Assembly: GCA_023667015.1 (NCBI GenBank)
Contig: JAMPAX010000001.1
Location: forward strand, 177,186-241,185
Origin: Muribaculaceae bacterium
GTDB lineage: Bacteria; Bacteroidota; Bacteroidia; Bacteroidales; Muribaculaceae
Direction: 5' to 3'
DNA: 64,000 bases
The notes under the pieces are model-generated. The model saw only the letters and a program-made list of their open reading frames with translations, was not told the DNA's origin and searched no databases. A program made the translations under genes and the position numbers. Shown here piece by piece: positions 42,917 through 53,400 of the stretch; the stretch's first letter is position 1, and the number at the start of each line of letters is the position of its first letter.

Positions 42917-45604
42917 ATGAAGAGAATCCTACTACCCATGGTATGTCTGGGACTAAGCTCAGCTATCGCCGCCAATGCCCAGACTCCGGCTACAGTGGTG
43001 GAGGGCAGTTTCCATTGCTTTCCTCCCGGAGCCCCGGTGAACTATGTTCCGTCACCCAAGTCCGGCAACCATCTTTTCAAATCACGCCGTGTCGACAAGC
43101 TCGGCGACTCCAAATGGGACAACACCGACGGCCATGACCTTCGCGAGATTCCCACCGAGGGTTCTCCCGAAATCCTCGTAATTCTCGTGGAGTTCCAAAA
43201 CGTATCTTTTTCCAAGTCTATCGGTGATCCTCGTGAGAAGATAGACGAAATGCTCAATGGTGAGAACTACGACTTCAACGGTGCACAAGGTTCTGCCCGC
43301 AATTTCTACAGCTATACTTCTGCCGGCAAGTTCACTCCCAAGTTTAACGTCTTGGGTCCGGTCAAGTGTAGCAAAATCGAATCTGAATACGTCACTTCCT
43401 CAACCCCCGACTTCAAACCGGGTACCGACGAGGCTGTTTACGCTCCGAGCCGCATGATTGAAGAGGCAATTCGCGGCGTTGACGATCAGGTAGATTTCTC
43501 AAAATACGATACCAATGGTGACGGCTATGTAGACTTCGTGTACGTATTCTTTGCCGGACGTGGTGCAACCACCGGTGGCAATCGAGACACTACAGTCTGG
43601 CCCCACGCCTTCACCCTCACCTCCGGTCTGGGTGCTCCCGTAGAACTCGACGGTGTAAAAATCGACCGCTACTGCTGTTCAGCTGAGCTCGGCTCAAACG
43701 GCAAGCTCAGCGGTATCGGCACCTTCTGCCACGAGTTCGGCCATGTCCTCGGTCTGCCCGACCTCTACGACACCGCCAACAATGGCACAGCCACCAAATG
43801 TTTCACCCCCGGTGTCTACGACTGCATGGATGGCGGCAACAACAACAACAACGAACACTCCCCCGCCACTTTCAGTCTCTATGAGCAGTATGCTCTGGAG
43901 TGGACCCTTCCTGTCACTATCAATGGTAGCGCCGATTTGACCCTGCTACCCTTGGCAGCAAGACCCTTCGGATATAAGATTCCCACACTCAACAACGATC
44001 AGGAATACTTCCTCCTTGAAAGCCGTGGACCTATCTTCAACGACAAGTATCTTCCCGGACATGGAATGCTTGCATGGCACATAGACTTTGTGCTCGACGC
44101 ATGGACACGCAATATCCCCAACAATACTCCGTCCCATCAGCGTATCGACATCGAAGAGGCCGACAACAAGCAAGACGCCAACTCCCGCAGCGGCGATGTA
44201 TTCCCCGGCAACACCGGCAAACATGAGCTACAGAGCTACGACTCTCCGGCACTCGCCGACTGGAAAAACAACTCTACGGGCTATGAGATTACCCAAATCG
44301 CCCGCTATCCCGATGGTACTGTCAGCTTCCACGTAGAGGCCGATGAGGGTAATGAGATGGCAGGCACCAAGCTTGGTAAGACTCAGGCAGAAATCGTCAA
44401 GGCCACTACGAGCAGCGCACGCCTGCAATGGGCTCCCGTAGCCGGTGCTACCGGCTATATGGTCAGCGTATATGACTTGGCCAAGTTTGACGGCGTCCTC
44501 ATCACCGACTACGTTGACGGCTTTTGCTTCCGCAACGTCGGCCAAGACTGCAACGTTGAAATCGTAGGTCTTGAACCCGGCAAGAAATATGGCGCTTATG
44601 TCTACGCTCTGAACGATGTCAACGCCTCTCGCCCCGACTTCCCTGTAGAATTTGCCACTCTCGATGGAGCCTCCGCTTCTGAAAGCGCTACAAACCTCTA
44701 CGCCCACGCCGACAACGATATCGTCACTCTTACCTGGGATGCTCTCGAGGGTGTCGAAAAATATGAGCTGACGGTAGCTCTCCCCGTAGAAGCCAACGAC
44801 AACACTTCTGAGAAGGTAGACTTCTCCGGCAACATGCTTCCCGAAGGATGGAAGTCTGACGCCGGATATGAAAGCCGCGATAAATACTGTGGCATAGCTG
44901 CTCCGGCACTCCGTACAGAAATTGCCGGCCAAGCTATTACTTCCTCAAAGGGTGAGAACACTATCTCTGAGCTCTCCTTCTGGGCACGTTGCCAGTATGA
45001 CGACGTCCTTAACCTCGACGTCTATGGTATAGATGCTAAAGGCAACCGTCGCATCATCAAGCGTATCGAAAACATTGGCACTTCCGGTGCAGTCTTCAAT
45101 TTACCCTTCCCGGAGGGATTATATCAGGCACAGATTGTATTAGGTAGCAAAACTACCGGTGGCACAGTTTTCATCGACGACATTGAGCTTACCCGCTCTG
45201 CTACCGGTATGAGCTATGCTCCTGTAAGCAACGCTGTAATCAATTATGGTAGTCTCCATTCAGCTACGGTAGAGGGTCTTGATCCCAACGTAGAATACTG
45301 CGCCTACGTCACTCCGATGATTAAGAGCGGTGAGGGGCTGACCGCCGGTAAGCGCTCCAATGTGCTCACCTTCATCCCCTCAAAGGCTCTCAGCGGCGTT
45401 GACAAGATTGAAGATGGTCTGCAGGCTGTAGACTTCAACCTCTACAATGGCGTAATCGTACCCACCGATTCTTCAGCAGCCTACGATGTCTTCACCATCG
45501 ATGGTATGCGTCTGGCAGGCAATATCTGTGGTGAATACACACTGCCCCAGCGTGGTATCTACATCCTACGCTCCAACGGCAACGCCGTGAAGATCTGTTG
45601 GTAA
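42917..45604 (+). CDS. Secreted M6-family metalloprotease with fibronectin-like repeats and secretion tail
   Basis: An 895-residue protein with a signal peptide (1-21, ANAQ). The M6 (immune inhibitor A-like) domain spans about 60-480 and has the zinc site HEFGHVLGLPD from H272. Two fibronectin-type regions follow (about 490-590 and 600-830), with a jelly-roll-like insertion. The last 60 residues (VFTIDGMRL...LPQRGIYILRSNGNAVKI) form a short sorting tail of the type used by type IX secretion in this group. Probably exported to the surface or medium to degrade host or dietary protein. Single-gene unit with promoter and terminator. Confidence 0.88.
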   Translation: MKRILLPMVCLGLSSAIAANAQTPATVVEGSFHCFPPGAPVNYVPSPKSGNHLFKSRRVDKLGDSKWDNTDGHDLREIPTEGSPEILVILVEFQNVSFSKSIGDPREKIDEMLNGENYDFNGAQGSARNFYSYTSAGKFTPKFNVLGPVKCSKIESEYVTSSTPDFKPGTDEAVYAPSRMIEEAIRGVDDQVDFSKYDTNGDGYVDFVYVFFAGRGATTGGNRDTTVWPHAFTLTSGLGAPVELDGVKIDRYCCSAELGSNGKLSGIGTFCHEFGHVLGLPDLYDTANNGTATKCFTPGVYDCMDGGNNNNNEHSPATFSLYEQYALEWTLPVTINGSADLTLLPLAARPFGYKIPTLNNDQEYFLLESRGPIFNDKYLPGHGMLAWHIDFVLDAWTRNIPNNTPSHQRIDIEEADNKQDANSRSGDVFPGNTGKHELQSYDSPALADWKNNSTGYEITQIARYPDGTVSFHVEADEGNEMAGTKLGKTQAEIVKATTSSARLQWAPVAGATGYMVSVYDLAKFDGVLITDYVDGFCFRNVGQDCNVEIVGLEPGKKYGAYVYALNDVNASRPDFPVEFATLDGASASESATNLYAHADNDIVTLTWDALEGVEKYELTVALPVEANDNTSEKVDFSGNMLPEGWKSDAGYESRDKYCGIAAPALRTEIAGQAITSSKGENTISELSFWARCQYDDVLNLDVYGIDAKGNRRIIKRIENIGTSGAVFNLPFPEGLYQAQIVLGSKTTGGTVFIDDIELTRSATGMSYAPVSNAVINYGSLHSATVEGLDPNVEYCAYVTPMIKSGEGLTAGKRSNVLTFIPSKALSGVDKIEDGLQAVDFNLYNGVIVPTDSSAAYDVFTIDGMRLAGNICGEYTLPQRGIYILRSNGNAVKICW

Positions 45605-45653
45605 AGAATCCATGGGCTAACATAGTCAGGCTCATTAATACTCTCAAGATAAG

Positions 45654-45691
45654 CGGTCGGAAACATCCATGGAGATGATTCCGACCGTCTG
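45654..45691 (+). terminator. Terminator of the M6 gene
   Basis: CGGTCGGAA (45654-45662) pairs with TTCCGACCG (45679-45687) around a 16-base loop; TCTGTTTT follows. Confidence 0.7.
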
Positions 45692-45692
45692 T

Positions 45693-45724
45693 TTTGCGGG
45701 TATGGTCATTTTTTAGTAATTTTG
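45693..45724 (+). promoter_or_regulatory. Promoter of typA
   Basis: TTTG (45693-45696), 20 bases, TAATTTTG (45717-45724). Leader of about 40 bases to the ATG at 45770. The -33 box sits in the tail of the preceding terminator. Confidence 0.75.
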
Positions 45725-45769
45725 CACAAATTTTTACGCGACATCAACTGATTAACGCGACAATCGACA

Positions 45770-47566
45770 ATGCAAGATATTAGAAACATCGCCATAATTG
45801 CCCATGTGGACCATGGCAAAACTACTCTGGTAGACAAAATGCTGCTCGCCGGCCATCTCTTTCGTGACAACCAAAATGCCGGCAACCTCATCCTCGACAA
45901 CAACGACCTGGAGCGTGAACGCGGTATAACGATTCTCTCCAAGAATGTTTCCATCAATTATAAGGACACAAAAATCAATATTATCGACACTCCGGGCCAC
46001 TCCGACTTCGGTGGAGAGGTAGAGCGCGTACTCAACATGGCCGATGGCTGTCTTCTCCTTGTAGATGCCTTCGAAGGTCCGATGCCGCAGACTCGCTTCG
46101 TGCTTCAGAAGGCTATCCAAATGGGACTGAAACCTGTAGTCGTAGTCAACAAGGTTGATAAACCCAACTGTCGCCCCGATGAGGTCAACGAGATGGTGTT
46201 TGATCTGATGTTCAACCTCAACGCTACGGAAGAGCAGCTGGACTTCCCTACAATATACGGCTCAGCTAAGCAGAACTGGATGTCGACCGACTGGCGCAAG
46301 CCAACCGACAATATTACAGCTGTCCTCGACGCTATTATAGAGCATATCCCCGCTCCTACACGCATTGAAGGCGACCCCCAGATGTTGATTACTTCGCTCG
46401 ACTTCAGCAGCTATGTAGGCCGAATAGCTATCGGACGAGTACATCGCGGCACTCTGCGCGAGGGTATGGAGATCGGCCTGTGTAAGAAAGATGGTAGCGT
46501 CACCCGTCAGAAAATCAAAGAACTCCACACATTCGAGGGTATGGGACGCAAGAAAGTCTCAGAGGTCAGCAGTGGCGATATCTGCGCCATTGTAGGTCTT
46601 GAAAATTTCGAAATCGGCGATACTCTTACCACCTTGACCAACCCGGAGGCTCTCCCCCGTATTGCTATCGACGAGCCAACAATGTCGATGACCTTCACCA
46701 TCAACGACTCCCCCTTCTTCGGCAAGGATGGCAAGTATGTGACCTCCCGCCATATCCAGGAACGTCTAAGGCGCGAACTCGACCGCAACTTGGCACTTCG
46801 CGTTGAGAAGGGCGAAGGGGAAGACCATTGGGTAGTCTCAGGACGCGGCGTACTCCATCTATCTATTCTCATTGAAACTATGCGCAGAGAGGGATATGAG
46901 TTGCAGGTAGGACAACCGCAAGTTATTATCAAGGAGATTGACGGAGTGAAATGCGAGCCTATCGAAGCGCTCACCGTTAATGTCCCGGAGGAATACAGCT
47001 CCAAGGTAATAGATATGGTCACCCGTCGCAAGGGAGATATCGTCAGCATGGAGACACAAAACGATCGCCAGAACATAGAATTCCGTATCCCCTCTCGCGG
47101 CATCATCGGCCTGCGCAACAATATCCTGACAGCCACTGCCGGCGAGGCAATAATGGCCCACAGATTCCATGAATATCAGCCATGGAAGGGAGATATCGAA
47201 CGCCGTACAAACGGCTCTTTGATTGCCATGGAGGCCGGCACTGCTTATGCCTATGCTATCGACAAACTTCAGGATCGTGGTCGCTTTTTCATCTTCCCTC
47301 AGGAAGAGGTATATGCCGGACAGGTAGTAGGCGAAAACGCCAAAGATAAGGATATCGTAGTCAACGTCACCAAGTCAAAGAAACTCACCAATATGCGTGC
47401 CAGCGGAGCTGACGACAAGACGAAAATCGTACCCCCGGTAGTCTTCTCCTTGGAGGAGGCTCTGGAATATATTAAGGAGGATGAATACGTAGAGGTCACT
47501 CCGAATCATATCCGTCTGCGAAAGATTATCCTCGACGAGCTTGAGCGCAAACGCGCAAATCGATAA
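45770..47566 (+). CDS. typA: Translational GTPase TypA/BipA
   Basis: A 598-residue EF-G-like GTPase. Motifs: HVDHGKTTL (G1), ERERGITI (G2 region), [14 protein letters not shown] (G3), NKVDK (G4); then domains II, III, V and the TypA-specific C-terminus with [19 protein letters not shown]. Family knowledge: it binds the ribosome and helps in 50S assembly and stress growth. Normal length. A palindrome overlaps the stop and a clear terminator follows. Confidence 0.97.
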   Translation: MQDIRNIAIIAHVDHGKTTLVDKMLLAGHLFRDNQNAGNLILDNNDLERERGITILSKNVSINYKDTKINIIDTPGHSDFGGEVERVLNMADGCLLLVDAFEGPMPQTRFVLQKAIQMGLKPVVVVNKVDKPNCRPDEVNEMVFDLMFNLNATEEQLDFPTIYGSAKQNWMSTDWRKPTDNITAVLDAIIEHIPAPTRIEGDPQMLITSLDFSSYVGRIAIGRVHRGTLREGMEIGLCKKDGSVTRQKIKELHTFEGMGRKKVSEVSSGDICAIVGLENFEIGDTLTTLTNPEALPRIAIDEPTMSMTFTINDSPFFGKDGKYVTSRHIQERLRRELDRNLALRVEKGEGEDHWVVSGRGVLHLSILIETMRREGYELQVGQPQVIIKEIDGVKCEPIEALTVNVPEEYSSKVIDMVTRRKGDIVSMETQNDRQNIEFRIPSRGIIGLRNNILTATAGEAIMAHRFHEYQPWKGDIERRTNGSLIAMEAGTAYAYAIDKLQDRGRFFIFPQEEVYAGQVVGENAKDKDIVVNVTKSKKLTNMRASGADDKTKIVPPVVFSLEEALEYIKEDEYVEVTPNHIRLRKIILDELERKRANR

Positions 47567-47586
47567 TCGCAAAGCGATTATCGATT
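47558..47586 (+). terminator. AAA-loop palindrome overlapping the typA stop
   Basis: AATCGATAATCGC, AAA, GCGATTATCGATT: a perfect 13-base stem with the TAA stop inside it. Same plan as 30617-30647. Confidence 0.65.
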
Positions 47587-47593
47587 GTTGAAT

Positions 47594-47636
47594 ATTGAGA
47601 GCCTGCTACCTAAAAGGAAGCAGGCTCTCAATTTCT
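47594..47636 (+). terminator. Terminator of typA
   Basis: ATTGAGAGCCTGC pairs with GCAGGCTCTCAAT (13 bases) around a 13-base loop, followed by TTTCTATCTT. Confidence 0.75.
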
Positions 47637-47821
47637 ATCTTCGCGGGTGAGCTACAAGGACTACATCGCGCAATCGGAGCGTCTCGCAATGAAGACATGA
47701 TACCTTTGACGAACCAAGAGACAAGTTCAAAAGCGGAGTCACCGATCCTCTACGGGTCTGGCGGTGTCACATTCGCTGAGCGATCCGTCTGCTTATACAA
47801 CGTCCTGCTGTCTCTAATTGT
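47637..47821. other. Gap between typA and the tam locus, no feature recognised
   Basis: About 185 bases of higher-GC sequence with no convincing gene, promoter or tRNA. A weak CACCG...CGGTG pairing near 47743-47768 is all that is seen. Confidence 0.5.
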
Positions 47822-48151
47822 TCAATTACGATTTCGGGAGACTGTATCATTCAAGAAATCTCTTGCGGAAGAAGCCCTCGAGTCCCCATTTGTAGCTCCC
47901 TTCTTCTTTCGACTTCCTCGCCGCCCGGATTTCTTTTTTCTACGGAAAGAAGTATCCCCTCTATTTGCAACTTCTAATGTATCTTCCTGAATTATCATCA
48001 CTGTCTCGGCTTCAAAAAAATCCACGCCCTCTACTGTTGAAACGCTTCTACGATACAGATATGTAGCTGTGATAACAGCTACAATGACAGCAACTATTAT
48101 CAAAAGGATTGTGAGTCCTAGGCGTTCGCGCTGAGAAAATCCGGATTTCAT
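47822..48151 (-). CDS. Small single-pass membrane protein after tamL (unrecognised)
   Basis: A 109-residue protein: short cytoplasmic start, one transmembrane helix (about 12-32, LTILLIIVAVIVAVITATYLY), then a mostly hydrophilic region with a strongly basic patch (RRKKKSGRRGSRKKK). Its ATG overlaps the tamL stop by one base, so it is translated from the same message. I recognise no family. It could be an accessory factor of the Tam system (inference from context). Confidence 0.6.
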   Translation of the reverse strand: MKSGFSQRERLGLTILLIIVAVIVAVITATYLYRRSVSTVEGVDFFEAETVMIIQEDTLEVANRGDTSFRRKKKSGRRGSRKKKGATNGDSRASSARDFLNDTVSRNRN

Positions 48152-50472
48152 CAGAATGGATAGCCTATGGCAAGGTGGAACGCAAAGGCGTCTTTGAAAG
48201 CTACGTTAAAGTAATGTGGCGTGCCGTTGCTGTAGGGGGTATGAAGTCCATAGCCAAGGTCTCCGCGAATGACGAGTATGCCGATATCCACACGCAATCC
48301 GACACCCGTGCCGAGAGCCAAGTCGCGCAGGAATGTACTCCCCTGTAGCTTACCTCCCGGACGCAATGGGTCATTCTTCAATAGCCAGATATTTCCGGCA
48401 TCAAGGAAGACGGCCCCATGGAGCACGCTGACAATCGGGAATCGATATTCGGCGTTCATCTCAAATTTGAACGTACCGGTCTGGTCGAAATAGCCGTCTC
48501 TCTGCCCTTCGGGTGGCCGGTAGCTTCCCGGACCAAGTGAGCGAACAGTGAAGGCTCGGATAGAGTTGGCTCCTCCAATATAAAATTGCTCGGAGTACGG
48601 CACCTCTCTCGAGTTGCCGTAGGCATGTTCAGCGCCAATGAGCACACGGGTTACGAGCCAATGGTCTGTGCCGCGGATAAGTCTGCGATTATATACGAGT
48701 TGCAGTTGGCCCTTTACAAATTGTGAGAAGGGGGTGCCAAACATCTTTTTCTCTCCCTTTGCGCCGCATGCTTTGTAGATGACGTCGAAAAGATTACCAG
48801 CCTCGGTGAAGTTGGCGGTGAAGGTTATACCATTGATTTTCTCACGCTCAAAGAACTTGTCGAGAGTATATTGAAAGCTGAGCTGAGGAATAAACCTTGA
48901 CTGGAAACTCTGAGCAACGGCCGGATTAAGATTCATGATTGAATCAAACTCATGAGTAGTATGTATGAGCTTAGTATATGACAGCTTGAAGGGAGTAAAC
49001 TGGATAGTCGTATTTCTCGAGGCGTTCCACTGGTAGGCAATACCGGCATTAAAATCGGCCATCTTGAAGTAATGAGGACGATTTAGAAGGTCGGCATTAA
49101 GCGTAATAGTAGTCCAGTTGAGATCTCGCTGTCTACGTTTTATAAATTTCGGGGCCAAGAGTCTGGGAAAAGCTAAAGAGGCGGTAAGGCCAAATTCGTA
49201 TGAATTGAAGACGGAACTACTGTTGCGTCCTGTCTGCCATTCATAGTTGGCATTGAGTTCTACAGACAATTTTTCGGCTCCTCCGAACATGTTGTAGTTT
49301 GAGACACCAAAGATAAGTCCCGGGCCGATGTAAGAGTTCGACTTGGAAGTTGCATTTACCTCCACAGTTGCCTCCATGGGGCGGTCAAAACGAGTTGTAA
49401 TATATACGTCAACCAAAGGATTCTCCGCAGTAGTATCTACAGGCACGGGCTGAATCTGTACGCTTCCGAAGATACCCAGACGGGAGAGGCGTTCCTGAGT
49501 TCGATCCATGTCGCGGACGGAGAAGAGTCTACCTTTGCGAAATGTGATGCACGAAGGGATCAGCCCTTTACGGAGCTTGGCGGGACGAAAGACAATGACT
49601 TCGCCACGATTTGTTTGAATAGTGTCGGGGACGCCGGGATTTCTTTCGGAACGACGAAGTACGTAGGTGGTGACATCGCGAGTGCGATATGCGTATGATG
49701 CCATCTTGGGCATGTTGGCTGCCAAGGTGAGTTTGAGGGCGATATGATGCGGCGTAATCAGCGAGTCGGCCAGGAATTCTATATACTCCGGACGGAAATA
49801 ATAGTACCCTCTGTTTCTCAGACGGTTTGTAATCTTAATACGAGCATCTGAGAGGGAATCGACATTGAATATTGAGCCGGGTTTAAGGTATTCACTCTTA
49901 CGTGCCAATGAGTCAATAGCACGACACAGGGGAATTGTGTCCTGACTGAGGTAGATGACGGAGTCGATGGGATATGGTTCGCCGACCTCAAGGGTATAGT
50001 TGATTCTGGCTTTCTTGGGATTCTTCTCGTTGTAGAGGATATCATAGTTGGCCGTCGAGCCAAAGTATCCGTTTTTATCGAGAATACTTTCCATCATTTT
50101 CACACGCACATCGGGGCGCACATCGGAGATAAGTACCGGCTGACGTACGAGCATACGATATAGCCATCCCTTCAGCCCTGTGGCTGAATCGTTCCAATTG
50201 TTGTAGACCCAGAGTCCAATAGGGAAAGGGGTGCGAACGTACGGCGACATGAAGGGCATCGGGTTGTTAGGCTTGACATTGATGACATCTTTAAGGTCAG
50301 AAACCATCTCGGAGGGGAGCTCTTCCTTTCCGCTGGTTTTGATATCCATTTTTTTCACACCGGTATAGAGAGTCTCGCCCGGGCCAAGACGTTTGGTCGT
50401 GGAGCATGCTGCAAGTAAGAGGGCACTGATGGCGGTACAGCTTATCAGGATAATATTAAATATTTTTCTCAT
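48151..50472 (-). CDS. tamL: Translocation and assembly module lipoprotein TamL (Omp85 family)
   Basis: A 773-residue Omp85-family protein with a lipoprotein signal (LLLAAC, C22, then STTKRLG), the feature that separates Bacteroidota TamL from proteobacterial TamA. POTRA-like repeats span about 30-340; the rest is a 16-stranded barrel with the family motif region (RGTDHWLVTR, GGANSIRAF, RSLGPG) and C-terminal strand ending FHLAIGYPF. Family knowledge: with TamB it inserts or moves envelope components in the outer membrane. The start overlaps the tamB stop by four bases. Confidence 0.92.
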   Translation of the reverse strand: MRKIFNIILISCTAISALLLAACSTTKRLGPGETLYTGVKKMDIKTSGKEELPSEMVSDLKDVINVKPNNPMPFMSPYVRTPFPIGLWVYNNWNDSATGLKGWLYRMLVRQPVLISDVRPDVRVKMMESILDKNGYFGSTANYDILYNEKNPKKARINYTLEVGEPYPIDSVIYLSQDTIPLCRAIDSLARKSEYLKPGSIFNVDSLSDARIKITNRLRNRGYYYFRPEYIEFLADSLITPHHIALKLTLAANMPKMASYAYRTRDVTTYVLRRSERNPGVPDTIQTNRGEVIVFRPAKLRKGLIPSCITFRKGRLFSVRDMDRTQERLSRLGIFGSVQIQPVPVDTTAENPLVDVYITTRFDRPMEATVEVNATSKSNSYIGPGLIFGVSNYNMFGGAEKLSVELNANYEWQTGRNSSSVFNSYEFGLTASLAFPRLLAPKFIKRRQRDLNWTTITLNADLLNRPHYFKMADFNAGIAYQWNASRNTTIQFTPFKLSYTKLIHTTHEFDSIMNLNPAVAQSFQSRFIPQLSFQYTLDKFFEREKINGITFTANFTEAGNLFDVIYKACGAKGEKKMFGTPFSQFVKGQLQLVYNRRLIRGTDHWLVTRVLIGAEHAYGNSREVPYSEQFYIGGANSIRAFTVRSLGPGSYRPPEGQRDGYFDQTGTFKFEMNAEYRFPIVSVLHGAVFLDAGNIWLLKNDPLRPGGKLQGSTFLRDLALGTGVGLRVDIGILVIRGDLGYGLHTPYSNGTPHYFNVAFKDAFAFHLAIGYPF

Positions 50473-53400
50473 TTGTCGCCTCCTTTCATTGCTTCTACGG
50501 GGAGTGAGTCTGTGGCTGAGTCTGTAGCTACGGAGTCTTCGGGCTGCATCTTATGTCGCTTGGGGTTAAAGCGGAACAGGCCACGAAGGCTTTCGAGCCT
50601 GCGTTTCATGACGAAACCTACACCCATTTCGGTTACCTCCCCCTCGAGGATGGATTCGTAGCCACTATGACGGAAGAGCTTGACAAGCATTGTTCTGGTG
50701 GAGGTCTGTTTTATCATGTATTCAAATGATATGTCGCTAATCAGGTTTTGGGTCAGATTCTCATCGGCAGAGTCGTCGGTGGAATAGTTTCCTCCTACTG
50801 CTATCTTGAATTTATTGTTGAAGAGGGATTTCGATAGCTGGTAGGAGTAGCTGGTGGTGGTTGATTTTGAACCGTTTTCAGTCTGGTTATATTGATCTAC
50901 ACCGAAGCTCAGGTCTATACCACGTACATGGTTGGCTGTCCAGGAGTTGATTTTCGAGGCCAGGAAGCTGTATACGTTTCCTACGATTGGTCCGTTGGCA
51001 GTCTTCATTCCTCCGGCGGTGTATTGTCCGGTCAGAAGTAGGTTCATGGCTTGCTGCTGACGCTGTTCGGCCGACATGGACTGGAGCTCGTTTTGTATGG
51101 TCATGTCGTCGTTGGTAGAGAGGTCGAATGCCACCGACGGATTGCTGAGGGTACCTCCTACTATCAACTGCACCAGAAAATTGACAAGATGAGTATCACC
51201 GCCACTTTGCTGAATATTTGTCTTCATCGTATCGGTAGCCTTGACGTTGATGACGGGGTTCATAAGATCTCCGTTCCAGAGGACATAGCTGTTGGGTTCG
51301 AATACAAAGTCTTTAAGGCCGATGACAGGTATTGAATATCGGGCAAAGCCGTTGCCGAGGTTGAGCTGGCCGGTGAGCTTCATATCGCCCATGTAGTTCA
51401 TAAAGAAGGCGAGATTCCCCGAGGGAGAGAGTTGCACTTTGTCGGTACCGTTGGTGGAGAGATTGACTGTAGCCTGAGCTCCGGGCACAATATTGAGGTT
51501 GGCCGTTATGCGCATATTCATCAATGAGGGTACAGTATCCGCCACGGCAACTTGGGTAGTGTCTGAGAGGCTTACAAATCTCACTACGTCGCTGTTGTCG
51601 TCAGACATCGACAGTGCTGTCTCTGTAGAAATATTATAGCCTACGTTTGTAGCGGCGAGTATACTTAAGGAGGCGTTGATATCGAGCAGTCGTAGCGGAC
51701 CGCGTGCGGATGCGTCGAGATTGACAAACAGATTGCCATAGAGGTCGGACTTCGCTCGCTTGTCGTTGCCGATAAGTTGCACATTGTTACCGTTAAGTGT
51801 GAGATTCAAAGCTATGTCGGAAAGCGTAGAGGCATCAACGTTGCCATCGAGAGTGATGGGATTGTTGTTTGCGGCAAGAACATCAAACCGATCGAAATTC
51901 AAGACGTTGTCTTTGACTGTGATGGGGACGGTATCAAAGCGCAGTGTAGTCCCGATATAGTTCACGTAGGCACTCACTGAGTCACAACTTATCTGTCCGT
52001 TGAGTATCGGAGAGTTGAACTTTCCGGTCATTTCCATCTCGCCATTTAGATATCCACCGAGCTTGGCAGTTTTTGATCCGATGAAGGCGTTGGCAATGCT
52101 CAGGGGGAATCTGTCAAGAACGAGATTGAAGTCCTTGGGTTCGAGACCAGCCTCGGGATTATTGATGAATACGGCCCTTAAGAGCAGTGCATTCTCCTGA
52201 CCATCAACGTCAAGTCCAAGATCTATGTTGGAGCCTCCGTGTGGGTCCATGCCTGCTTTGAGGTTTAGCCCTACATCGCCGACGCAGGTCTTTTCGTAGG
52301 TGAAGTTGCTGATATCGAGGGAACCTCCTCCTTCGAGGGCACGACCATTATAGCTCAGCCTCAAGTCGGAATTAACCGTGGCTGTCAGCGGGGGGGCAGA
52401 CAATGACATTCTCAAGAAATCTTGCACATGTATATTGGCAAGGTTAAGGTGCAAGTCGTTGCCTCCGGTGGTGTCGTTGGGCTGCGTCTCTATGAGAATG
52501 CTGCTCTCTTTACTCTTGGCAAGAAGGTTGGCGTCAAGTGAGAAGTCATGAATGTTCAAATCAATATGATTGTCAGAGTTGAGAGTCCAAGGAATATATG
52601 CGATAGTAGCCTTCAGAGGGGTGAAATGCATGGAGACTGTGCTGTCCATCATAGCGGCTGTCATACCGAGGCGATATCCCATCTCACCTTGGATGTTGCG
52701 CTGGCGCAAATAGGCGGAGAGGCGGTTAGAACCGATATATCCGTTGAGGTCCACCTGTGCAAACTCATCGAGAGTACCCGGTGCGTTCCCCATATGTATC
52801 TTATAATCAAGGAGTGTACCACGCTGATCGAGATTCAGGCTGAGTGTATCGAGTTTCATGGTGCCAGTATTGAGTGCGAGCACTCCGGCATCTCCGCGAA
52901 GCAGGGAGTCGTTGGTAAAGGTGGCGTATACAGTGTCTACGCTCAGTCCCGACGATGTAATAAATTGCTTAATCAGGCCGTTGCCGGAGGCATTCATGTC
53001 AAGATTAAACGGGGGAAGTTTCTTCTGGATAGCATCCACATCCAGCTCTTTCTTATGGAGCTGAAGCATGGCTTCATCGGAGGCTGCAAGGAAGGAGTCA
53101 ATAACGTCCTTTAGTCCTACGGAGCTTGTGAAATCAAGGTTTGTCTGTTGCGATTCAATCTGTGCTAAGACACTATTCTCCTTGGCATCGAGGCATATAT
53201 GAGCTCCATTGGGAAGATGGATATACTGGTCGGGGAGATTCCAGTCGAAGTTTTCAATGTCGAGTTCAGCTGTGTATAGCCACTTGTCGGGGGTTGCTGT
53301 TGCATCGATTATCAGATCGGCATTACCGCTACAGATGTCGGGAGTGAATCCCATGGATTGCAGGTCGGCATGCTCTACTCTCAACGTTCCCCTTGCGGAA

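Noticed and set aside
44228..44932. 234-codon minus-strand frame
   Set aside because: Antisense to the M6 metalloprotease gene, which has clear motifs and full length.
47595..47990. 131-codon plus-strand frame after typA
   Set aside because: It begins inside the typA terminator and overlaps antisense to the small gene in the tam operon; no promoter or family match.
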